Assembly: GCA_946644025.1 (NCBI GenBank)
Contig: CAMPCG010000092.1
Location: 1-9,370, forward strand
Direction: 5' to 3'
Source: an uncultured Prevotellaceae bacterium
GTDB taxonomy: Bacteria; Bacteroidota; Bacteroidia; Bacteroidales; Bacteroidaceae
Length of the DNA: 9,370 nucleotides
Both the position numbers and the translations under genes were made by a program. Below are positions 1 to 6,316 of the stretch, in pieces (position 1 is the stretch's first letter; each line of letters begins with the position of its first letter). The notes under the pieces are model-generated. The model was not told the origin of the DNA. It saw only the letters and a list, made by a program, of their open reading frames with translations, and made no database searches.

Positions 1-1
1 C

Positions 2-346
2 GACCGCGACTTTGCCAACTTCCATCTCGTGTTTCTCATGCGACTGAGCCGCTTCCTGGGCTTCTACCCCAACCTGGACGACTTTGCCGACGGCTGCTTC
101 TTCGACCTGCGTGCCGCTACTTTCTGCACGGCGCCGCCGCTGCACCGCGACTTCCTCTACCCCGAAGATGCAGCCCGCATACGGCTGCTCATGCGCATGG
201 ACTTCCCCACGATGCACCTCTTCCGGCTGTCGCGCAACGAGCGCAACCAGATTCTCGACACGCTGCTGCTCTACTACCGCCTGCACCTGCCTGCCTTCCC
301 CGAGTTGCGCTCACTGCCAGTGCTGAAGGAGCTGTGGAGCGATTAA
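2..346 (+). CDS. recO: DNA repair protein RecO, C-terminal part (5' end outside window)
   Basis: The reading frame is open from the first bases of the window and ends at TAA 344-346, giving the last 114 residues. The segment [15 protein letters not shown], followed by a hydrophobic/acidic stretch, then [20 protein letters not shown] and a terminal [21 protein letters not shown], reads like the helical C-terminal domain of Bacteroidota RecO. RecO is a cytoplasmic recombination mediator that helps RecR load RecA onto SSB-coated single-stranded DNA and anneals strands (established for the family). The N-terminal OB-fold lies upstream of the window and cannot be checked. The gene converges with the regulator gene at 853-1950. 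The long inverted repeat starting about 55 bp after the stop could end its transcript. Identity is from recalled family sequence, not a search. Confidence 0.9.
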   Translation, partial: DRDFANFHLVFLMRLSRFLGFYPNLDDFADGCFFDLRAATFCTAPPLHRDFLYPEDAARIRLLMRMDFPTMHLFRLSRNERNQILDTLLLYYRLHLPAFPELRSLPVLKELWSD

Positions 347-401
347 GGTAAACGGTGGGTCCATGAATGTCGGCCAGCGATGTCACGGAGCCGTTGGCAG
401 C

Positions 402-549
402 GGTGTGTCATACGCTACGCGTCTTCAAAAAACAAGAAAAAACAAAAAAAACAAGAAAAAACAAATAAGCAGGTGGTTTTTTCTTGTTTTTTCTTGTTTT
501 TTGAGGTTTTCTTAAGCACGCGTTAGCGTATATATCCTTTTGACACACC
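402..549. repeat. 148-bp near-palindrome with 9-bp terminal inverted repeats
   Basis: The ends are a perfect 9-bp inverted repeat, GGTGTGTCA at 402-410 and TGACACACC at 541-549. Just inside lie TACGCTACGCGT (411-422) and its complement with one extra base (518-530). Further in, a 21-bp perfect inverted repeat pairs 425-445 with 484-504. The core is A-rich on the left and T-rich on the right, with two copies of CAAGAAAAAACAA (433-445, 452-464) and matching copies on the other side. The right arm has extra bases (about 505-517 and 531-540), so the whole is imperfect. It lies between convergent genes. It could be a bidirectional transcription terminator, since T-runs occur on both strands, or a small non-autonomous (MITE-like) element. 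No clear target-site duplication was seen. Confidence 0.8.
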
Positions 550-587
550 TGTAGCGGAGGGTCGCAAATCCTCGACAGCGGGTCGTG

Positions 588-671
588 GGGCCCCTTCGAA
601 GCCTCACCCCCCTCCTATATCTGTCCCCCTTATAGGGGGACTAGATATGAGGGGGAGGCTTCTTCGGGGGT
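588..671. repeat. GC-rich imperfect hairpin
   Basis: GAAGCCTC at 598-605 pairs with GAGGCTTC at 655-662. The pairing continues inward through C-runs against G-runs, TATATCT (617-622 region) against AGATATG (643-649), and TCCCCCTTA (624-632) against TAGGGGGA (633-640). CCCC at 591-594 can also pair with GGGG near 667-670. The result is an imperfect stem of roughly 30 bp with almost no loop. No T-run follows on either strand, so it is not a textbook intrinsic terminator, though its place between convergent genes suggests a role in ending transcription. The rest of 347-852 that is not covered by this hairpin, the palindrome at 402-549 or the tandem repeat at 759-890 shows nothing I can assign: no RNA gene and no convincing short reading frame. 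Confidence 0.65.
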
Positions 672-758
672 TTGGAAAGTAGCTGTAAAACATGCCTCTC
701 AAGCCGAAGAGTTTGACAACTCTACGGTCAGGTGGCGTACACCAATGATATAGGTGGC

Positions 759-890
759 GCAAAGCTATGGTTCGGTTGATGCAAACCTATGGTTTGAGAG
801 ACGCAAAGCTATGGTTTGGTTGGAGCAAACCTATGGTTTGAGGGGTCCAAAGCTATGGTTTGGATGGCGTAAACCTACGGTCCAGCTGCT
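759..890. repeat. 22-bp tandem repeat, six units in alternating forms, entering the 3' end of the regulator gene
   Basis: Six consecutive 22-bp units lie at 759, 781, 803, 825, 847 and 869. Odd units begin GCAAAGCTATGGTT or CCAAAGCTATGGTT; even units begin GCAAACCTATGGTT, with the last one degenerate (GTAAACCTACGGTC). The basic unit is therefore 22 bp with a 44-bp higher-order alternation (AGCTATGG versus ACCTATGG). A weaker, degenerate unit can be read at 737-758. Units 5 and 6 overlap the last codons of the leftward AraC-type gene, so about 11 C-terminal residues come from repeat sequence. Units follow each other with no spacers, so this is a minisatellite rather than a CRISPR array. Confidence 0.85.
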
Positions 891-1950
891 GGAACTGCTG
901 CACGCTGCCACCGGCGAAGCGCTGGAACTGCTTGTAGAAGTAGCTGCGGTCGTTGAAGCCGCTCTCACGGGCAATGCGCGTCATGGGCCAATCGGGATGG
1001 TCGGCCATGAGCTGGCGGGCGTGTTCCACGCGTTTGCGCACCCGCCAGGTGCGGAAGTCCTCGCCAACGACCTTGTTGAAATACTGGTGGAACTGCGCCC
1101 GGCTCATCTCCAGCTCAGCGGCAATGTCCTGCACGGCCTTGTCGGTCTGCAGGTATCCGCCCTGCTCAATCCACGCCATCAGACGGTCGGGGTGAGGCGA
1201 GTCGCCGGCCATGGCCTCATAGCGGGACTGCCCTGCTGAGAGTGCCGGCATGATGATGCGCGAGCTGAGCAGGTAGTTGACGAAGCTGGCCGCCAGGAAG
1301 GCATAGAAGGCGGCAATGACAACCGTCAGCGCCACGTCGACGGAGCGGTGGCCCAGCAGCATCAGCAGCGACAGCACGCCCACGGCCAGCGCCGCCCAGA
1401 AGAGCACGCCCACCCAGCGCAGGCTGCGGTCAATCTCCTCCTCCTCGTAATAGTCAGAAATCTGGGCCACGAACTGTCGGTGACAGCGCACGTACCAGCG
1501 GGTATAGACCACCAGCAGGGCGACGTAGAGCACAATGCACAGCTCGTAGACGAAAAAGAAACTGCCCAGCGGCAACAGGAAATAAGCCCCCACCAGCACA
1601 GCATCGACCGCAGCGACAGCGCCCAGCTGCTGCAACAACCGCCGCAACGTGACTTCGGCCGGACTGACGAGCACCAGCACGACGTTGGTGAAGAGCATGG
1701 CCTGCACGTAGCTCACGCCCAGAGCGATGCAGCTGCCCAGGTAGCTCATATTGCCATCGGGGTCGACGCTGATCTGCATGATGTTGAGCACGGCCAGCAC
1801 CAGCACGGCCACCGTCAGGCCGTGCTTGGCCAGGCGCAACTTGTGCGCCCGCTCATCGGTCGGCGTCTTCACCGCGGCCAATATCAGTCCCGTTGCCAGC
1901 AGGCAGCTCGAGGCTGCCAGCATGAGTCGCAAGTAGAGTTCGTCGCTCAT
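853..1950 (-). CDS. Membrane-anchored AraC-family transcriptional regulator with about seven TM segments
   Basis: The 365-residue protein starts at ATG 1950-1948, only about 40 bp after a good promoter. The first 230 residues are hydrophobic, with likely membrane segments near 7-27, 43-62, 72-96, 111-127, 131-150, 179-200 and 205-227. A charged cytoplasmic stretch (DYYEEEEIDR) lies near 166-175. The C-terminal 110 residues form an AraC/XylS DNA-binding domain with two helix-turn-helix motifs: IAAELEMSRAQFHQYFNKVV near 276-295, and TRIARESGFNDRSYFYKQF near 324-342. Regulators of this kind, with a polytopic membrane sensor fused to AraC, are common in Bacteroidota, but the ligand is usually unknown. 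The AraC domain should lie in the cytoplasm. After the conserved end (FAGGSVQQFQQL), the tail DRRFTPSKP is encoded by the tandem repeat at 759-890. The gene is divergent from the large secreted-protein gene at 2323, its most obvious candidate target (inference). Confidence 0.88.
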   Translation of the reverse strand: MSDELYLRLMLAASSCLLATGLILAAVKTPTDERAHKLRLAKHGLTVAVLVLAVLNIMQISVDPDGNMSYLGSCIALGVSYVQAMLFTNVVLVLVSPAEVTLRRLLQQLGAVAAVDAVLVGAYFLLPLGSFFFVYELCIVLYVALLVVYTRWYVRCHRQFVAQISDYYEEEEIDRSLRWVGVLFWAALAVGVLSLLMLLGHRSVDVALTVVIAAFYAFLAASFVNYLLSSRIIMPALSAGQSRYEAMAGDSPHPDRLMAWIEQGGYLQTDKAVQDIAAELEMSRAQFHQYFNKVVGEDFRTWRVRKRVEHARQLMADHPDWPMTRIARESGFNDRSYFYKQFQRFAGGSVQQFQQLDRRFTPSKP

Positions 1951-1992
1951 GATTCTGTTCTTTCAGTTAAGCACCAGCGTGCGATGTCGCTG

Positions 1993-2024
1993 CAAAATTA
2001 AGAAATTCCCGGCAGTCTGCCAAA
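1993..2024 (-). promoter_or_regulatory. Bacteroidota-type promoter of the AraC-type regulator gene
   Basis: Read leftward, TTTG at 2024-2021 (-33 element) is followed after 20 bp by TAATTTTG at 2000-1993, which matches the Bacteroidota -7 consensus TAnnTTTG. Transcription would start near 1986, leaving a leader of roughly 36 bases before ATG 1950. No Shine-Dalgarno sequence is seen, which is usual in this phylum. Confidence 0.75.
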
Positions 2025-2111
2025 CATTTTACACGTTTTTTCAGCTATTCACCGATGAAATGGGCAAAAATGGCGGTTTTTCCCGTGCGCAACACTGCAT
2101 TTTTCCACGGC

Positions 2112-2185
2112 TGGAGTCACGTTTTGGGAGTGTGGAGTTTTGTTTTGAAAGTGTGGAGTTTTCGATCGATACCAAAACTCCACAC
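2112..2185. promoter_or_regulatory. Candidate operator: 21-bp-spaced direct repeats plus an inverted copy
   Basis: TGGAGT occurs at 2112, 2133 and 2154, exactly 21 bp apart. The units at 2112 and 2133 agree at 16 of 21 positions. The 12-mer GTGTGGAGTTTT is present at 2130-2141 and 2151-2162, and again inverted as AAAACTCCACAC at 2174-2185. The second and third copies can form a 12-bp stem with an 11-base loop. The cluster ends 7 bp before the -33 element of the rightward promoter. AraC-family proteins classically bind direct half-sites about 21 bp apart (as at araI1/I2), so this is a plausible site for the neighbouring regulator; that link is inference. The remaining bases of 1951-2322 hold the two promoters and an A-rich leader, with no gene seen. 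Confidence 0.6.
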
Positions 2186-2192
2186 CTTTGCG

Positions 2193-2224
2193 CTTGGCGT
2201 TTTGACATATTTTCAGTACCTTTG
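2193..2224 (+). promoter_or_regulatory. Bacteroidota-type promoter of the large secreted-protein gene
   Basis: TACCTTTG at 2217-2224 matches the -7 consensus TAnnTTTG. At the expected 20-bp spacing lies CTTG (2193-2196), one base off the TTTG of the -33 element. Perfect TTTG copies at 2187 and 2201 are less well spaced. A start near 2231 gives a leader of about 90 bases, whose last 40 are A/C-rich (AACAACAAC-like) with no Shine-Dalgarno sequence. The weak -33 match together with upstream repeats fits a promoter that needs an activator (inference). Confidence 0.7.
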
Positions 2225-2322
2225 CACGGGCTGAGGGGCCATGCGTACATATATATAATGTGCCTACCCGCCCCTGTCAAGCAGAGAACAACAACGTAAC
2301 AACAACAAACAACAAGACTATT

Positions 2323-5300
2323 ATGAGCAAACGAACAACACTCGTGTCGCGGACGGCCATGCTGCTCCTTGCGACCCTGTTAACGCCGACGACCCATGCT
2401 GCCGACGTCATCAACATCACGTTCACGGCGCGCGGTGAGAGTAGCACCGTAGAGAGCGTGACAGTAACCAACCTGACCCACACCGACATTGCACCCGTGA
2501 CGCTGAGCGGAGGGGCCACTCTGCAGCTGGTGGACAAGGCGGCCGCCTTGCGACGGGCCGACGTCAACCGCGACACGCAGGTGGGCATCGGCGACATCGT
2601 GGCCGTCACCAACGTCATGGCCGGCTCCGAAGGCGACGCCACACTGCTGTCGGCCTCCGACGTCAACGGCGACGGCACCGTCGGCATCGGCGACATCGTG
2701 GCCATCACCAACGTCATGGCCGGCAACTACGGCGGCGGCACAACGGCCAACGCACAGGCGATGGACTTCAACGAGGGCGACATCCTGCGCTTCGAGGGCA
2801 AGAGCGGCCAGATGCGCACCATCGTGGTCAACGCCCCTGAGCGCAGCCACGGCGTCTCCTTCTACTTCTGCACCTGCCGCGATGCCAGCGGCAACAACTA
2901 CCCCATCGTCGAGGCCGGCGGCCTGCTCTGGATGGCCGAGGACCTGCACGCACTGAGCAACGTCAAGGGCATCAGCATCTACTTTGACGACCAGGCCGAC
3001 GACTGGGCCAGCGCCGTGCGCAACAAAGAGTCGACAGCCATGGCCATGGTGTGTGGCGACGACTATAGCGACGTCTACTACACCTACGCTGCCGCACGCC
3101 TGGCACTGCCCGAAGGCTGGATGCTGCCCACGCTGGGCGAGCTCGACGCCGTGGCGCGCAACCTAGGCGGCTACGAGGTGGTGGGCGGCAAGATGAAGCG
3201 TGCGGGCGACAAAGACTCGTTCCGCGACCTCATCTTCAGCACCCCCGACTCGCTGCAGCTGCGCATCAACCCGAAGGGTTACATCGGCGAGGACGGCAAG
3301 AAAGCCGACAACAACAGCGGCTACGTACTCACCGACACACGCCAGAACCGCCAAGCCATCTACATGCGGATAGCCAACGGCAGCGACGAAGGCACACTCA
3401 AGCATGCTGACGGCGCCGGATCGGTGCCTAACGGCCTGCCCAGCTACGCCGCCGTGCACATCCGCGGTGTGCGCCCCGCCCCCAGTGCCTATACCGACAT
3501 GATCTTCCAGCTCTACAGCAACGCACACAACGGCGCACGCATGAAAGCCCCGCGCCGGGCCGACGACCAGGAGAACCCCTTCACCGGCGAGGTGAACCCC
3601 TACACGGGCACGCCCTACGGCGACTACTACACCGTGGACCACTCCACCAAACAGATTGTGATGGATGCTATGGGCCAGAAGTGTATGGGATGGACCAGCG
3701 CCAGCGACTCATACGTTCCTTTCGGTCAGGACGAGAGTCTCTTCGGCACAGTCTTTGTAAACGCTACCGACGGCACCGTCACGCAGAAGCAGGCCGAGGG
3801 CGACTGGATGAAAGACAACAGCGGCAACAGGAAAAACCGCACGCGCCTTAAGAAACTGTGTCCCCAAAAGGTCGCTGATGGGACTTACAACACGCTTAAG
3901 GTTAGCTACGATGTCACTGTGCATGACTACGAAAGCGACGGTTCTACCGAAACACACTGGATGGCACGTGACATTGAAGGAAAGGAGGGTCAACTCATCC
4001 TCGAGGTCTTTGGTAATGCCGCCACCGACTTCGCCCTGCAGAAGACGCTGATGCTGCCCGGCACGTACACCATGCCCGAGTTCGACGGCTTTAAGGAGGA
4101 CGACAGCCGCTGGGCGGAGGAGTTGCGCCTTAATGAATTCTACATGAAGCGCCTGAACCTTCTGGCTGCCGACTACAACCAGGACGGCGTGGACGACGTG
4201 GTGGTGGGCTTCTGCGACAAATGGATGGTGCTCGACGGCACCGACTACACCACCGTGCTGGCCCAGCGCACCTTCCCCACTGATTGCGTACGTGCCTGCG
4301 TGGGCGACCTCGACGAGAACGGATACAACGACCTGGGCGTCATCTACCAGCACAACGACCAGATTCACGTGCGCGTGGTGATGGACGATATCCAGAAGTT
4401 CGACGCCGCTAAGAACAGCAGCTTCGACGAGGTGGCCGACTACATCGGCACACTGCCCGTAGAGAAGGCTGGTGTATCATCTTTCCTCGACATCAAGTTC
4501 GGCGACATCACCAACACGGGCAACAGCGTGCTCTGCCTCGCCGTGGCCAACCGCCACATCAACAAGAGCCCCAAGTCGGTGTTCTACGTGCTGCAGAGGG
4601 GCAACAACAACCTGCTGCAGCAGGTCTTCCGTTTCGAGGAGGAGCAAAAGGTAGAGCTAAGCAACATGTCGCATGACCGCACCAGCACCAACACCAACAG
4701 CACCATTGCCGTGGTACACACTCAGGGCCTGGGACAGCGTCCCGACGTGCTGTTGCACAACGGACTCTACCGTCTGAACGATAGCTATGAGTTCGAGCAG
4801 GTCAGCATCGGCGGTTACAAAGAGGATGGCAAGCTCATCGACGTGGCCATCCACAGCGACAATGTGGCCGTGGGCCGGTTCACTGATGACCTGCCCGAAG
4901 GCTACGAGCAGCTGGCTTACTTAGGCACGCGCGTAGCTAACTTTACCAGCAAGAAATGGACCAGCTCTGCAGGCGACATCCACAGCCGCGGCATCTATGC
5001 TTGCGTGGAAGTACTGACACCCGACACCAATAAAGGTGTCATGACCCGCAAGGAACTACATACGGGCTGCGTAGGCTCAGTCTGCAGCTGGAGTAAGGAT
5101 GGTGACTTCCACTTCGGTGCAAACTTCCCCGCCTTCTGCGCCACCTCTTATACCAACATCGACACCCGCCGCTATAAGTTCGTCTCATGCCAGGCCACGA
5201 TGAGTGAGCCCCGCATAAAATTCGCACTGGCCGCTGCACCCTACTGGGCCAAGGTGCCCGCTGGCTATGCCCATGCCGGCGAGGACTACGACTACGGCGA

Positions 5301-6207
5301 CAACGGCCCCTCGACGGAGTGGGTAAAGAGTACAAGCACCAGCCAGGGCGAGGGCTACTCCAACGGCACGTCGTCGAAGCTCATCTTCGGCATTGAACAG
5401 GAGAACAAGGTGTCGCTCTTCGGCGTGGAGATAGGCAAGTACGGCTTTGAGTTCGAGACCAACATCGGCTACGAGTGGCAGAAGAGCTACGAGCGCACCA
5501 ACACCTACACCTTCGAGTCGGGCTGTTCGGCCAGCCGCGACAACAAGGTAGGACTGACGATGACGCCCGTCTGGCTCTACACCTACGAGTGCATCGACAG
5601 CAATGACCCCGACAACATCGGCACGACGCTCGTCTGCGGTGCACCCTCCTACCCGCGCGACCTGGAGCTCTCGGTAACAGACTACATGCTGCTGCGCGGC
5701 GACCGCGACGACATTCCCGACGTGAGCTCCATCTTCACCCACACACCCGGCAACCCGCTGACCTACCTCAGCAATCCCGACCTGGTGAAGAGCGAGGGCG
5801 ACATCATCTGGAGCAACAACGACAAGAACAAGTTCTCTACTACCGGCTCCGACGGCACCTCCTCGTTCTCTATCGAGGTGAGTACGGAGAACTCCACGAC
5901 AACCACCAACACCTTCAATATGGAGATGTCGCTCGTGGCCTTCGCCGGTGTCATGAACACCACCGTCAAGGCGGGCGTCGGCTTCGGCTACTCCCACGAC
6001 TGGTCCAGCAGCTACAGCACCGGCTATGGCACTACCGTCACCGGCACCGTGCCACTGCCCAAGAGTTGGGGCGACGTGCCCATCTTCGACTGGAACATGT
6101 ATCGCCACGTGGTGGAGATCGGCGGCCAGAAGTTCCCCGTCGTCAACTACATCGTCAAGAACGTGAGGAGCTCTGGCAGTTCCAGCAAGGCTGCTGAAAA
6201 GCAATAA
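2323..6207 (+). CDS. Large secreted protein: dockerin-like repeats, FISUMP-like domain, FG-GAP-like repeats and an unassigned C-terminal module
   Basis: The start is taken at ATG 2323 (MSKRTTLVSR), because a typical signal peptide follows (hydrophobic core near 11-21, likely cleavage after HAA near 27). The in-frame GTG at 2260 would put 21 polar residues before it. The 1294-residue product should be exported. Residues 80-101 and 113-134 are two dockerin-like calcium-binding repeats with EF-hand-type loops (DVNGDGTVGIGD; ligands D80, N82, D84, D91 and D113, N115, D117, D124). Residues about 193-385 resemble a FISUMP domain: GGLLWMAEDL, then YTYAAARLALPEGWMLPT, then a closing IRGVRPA. Residues about 610-870 contain FG-GAP/VCBS-like repeats (DYNQDGVDD 617-625, GDLDENGYNDL 661-671, GDITNTGN 727-734), suggesting a beta-propeller. 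Residues about 1000-1280 hold two Ser/Thr-rich, beta-type segments that I do not recognise. There is no obvious type IX sorting domain or LPXTG-like anchor, and the tail ends in SSGSSSKAAEKQ. Function is unknown; adhesion, matrix or toxin-like roles are possible. Confidence 0.85.
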   Translation: MSKRTTLVSRTAMLLLATLLTPTTHAADVINITFTARGESSTVESVTVTNLTHTDIAPVTLSGGATLQLVDKAAALRRADVNRDTQVGIGDIVAVTNVMAGSEGDATLLSASDVNGDGTVGIGDIVAITNVMAGNYGGGTTANAQAMDFNEGDILRFEGKSGQMRTIVVNAPERSHGVSFYFCTCRDASGNNYPIVEAGGLLWMAEDLHALSNVKGISIYFDDQADDWASAVRNKESTAMAMVCGDDYSDVYYTYAAARLALPEGWMLPTLGELDAVARNLGGYEVVGGKMKRAGDKDSFRDLIFSTPDSLQLRINPKGYIGEDGKKADNNSGYVLTDTRQNRQAIYMRIANGSDEGTLKHADGAGSVPNGLPSYAAVHIRGVRPAPSAYTDMIFQLYSNAHNGARMKAPRRADDQENPFTGEVNPYTGTPYGDYYTVDHSTKQIVMDAMGQKCMGWTSASDSYVPFGQDESLFGTVFVNATDGTVTQKQAEGDWMKDNSGNRKNRTRLKKLCPQKVADGTYNTLKVSYDVTVHDYESDGSTETHWMARDIEGKEGQLILEVFGNAATDFALQKTLMLPGTYTMPEFDGFKEDDSRWAEELRLNEFYMKRLNLLAADYNQDGVDDVVVGFCDKWMVLDGTDYTTVLAQRTFPTDCVRACVGDLDENGYNDLGVIYQHNDQIHVRVVMDDIQKFDAAKNSSFDEVADYIGTLPVEKAGVSSFLDIKFGDITNTGNSVLCLAVANRHINKSPKSVFYVLQRGNNNLLQQVFRFEEEQKVELSNMSHDRTSTNTNSTIAVVHTQGLGQRPDVLLHNGLYRLNDSYEFEQVSIGGYKEDGKLIDVAIHSDNVAVGRFTDDLPEGYEQLAYLGTRVANFTSKKWTSSAGDIHSRGIYACVEVLTPDTNKGVMTRKELHTGCVGSVCSWSKDGDFHFGANFPAFCATSYTNIDTRRYKFVSCQATMSEPRIKFALAAAPYWAKVPAGYAHAGEDYDYGDNGPSTEWVKSTSTSQGEGYSNGTSSKLIFGIEQENKVSLFGVEIGKYGFEFETNIGYEWQKSYERTNTYTFESGCSASRDNKVGLTMTPVWLYTYECIDSNDPDNIGTTLVCGAPSYPRDLELSVTDYMLLRGDRDDIPDVSSIFTHTPGNPLTYLSNPDLVKSEGDIIWSNNDKNKFSTTGSDGTSSFSIEVSTENSTTTTNTFNMEMSLVAFAGVMNTTVKAGVGFGYSHDWSSSYSTGYGTTVTGTVPLPKSWGDVPIFDWNMYRHVVEIGGQKFPVVNYIVKNVRSSGSSSKAAEKQ

Positions 6208-6228
6208 AGAGAAATAACTCTCCAGCAG

Positions 6229-6268
6229 AAAAAAGTCCCCGAACGCTTTGGCCGTTCGGGGCTTTTTT
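6229..6268 (+). terminator. Intrinsic terminator of the large secreted-protein gene
   Basis: CCCCGAACG (6237-6245) and CGTTCGGGG (6253-6261) form a perfect 9-bp stem with a 7-base loop, followed by C and six T (6263-6268). An A-run before the stem (6229-6234) can pair with the T-run, so the structure could also stop leftward transcription. It begins about 20 bp after the stop codon at 6205-6207. Confidence 0.9.
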
Positions 6269-6278
6269 CGTAACTTTG
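6247..6278 (+). promoter_or_regulatory. Bacteroidota-type promoter embedded in the preceding terminator
   Basis: TAACTTTG at 6271-6278 matches TAnnTTTG. TTTG at 6247-6250 lies exactly 20 bp upstream as the -33 element and falls inside the loop of the terminator hairpin. Transcription would start near 6285 and give a leader of about 30 bases before ATG 6317. The leader includes a short direct repeat, GTTAATTG then GTTAATT (6296-6310). Confidence 0.8.
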
Positions 6279-6316
6279 CAGCCAAATGGTAAACTGTTAA
6301 TTGGTTAATTACTCAG

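Noticed and set aside
759..890. CRISPR array
   Set aside because: The 22-bp units are contiguous with no unique spacers, and no cas gene is present.
1348..2001. Plus-strand reading frame opposite the AraC-type gene
   Set aside because: His/Gln-rich low-complexity product expected from the antisense of a GC-rich gene; the minus strand has clear AraC motifs.
2241..2258. Tiny upstream reading frame (ATG CGT ACA TAT ATA TAA) in the leader of the large gene
   Set aside because: Five codons with no ribosome-binding signal and no attenuator-like structure; could easily be chance.
2260..2322. Upstream in-frame GTG start for the large secreted protein
   Set aside because: It would add 21 polar residues in front of a normal signal peptide; ATG 2323 follows the A-rich leader typical of Bacteroidota starts.
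5185..6285. Long reading frame on the minus strand opposite the large secreted protein
   Set aside because: It mirrors the codon bias of the plus-strand gene, shows no recognisable domain, and has no promoter of its own.
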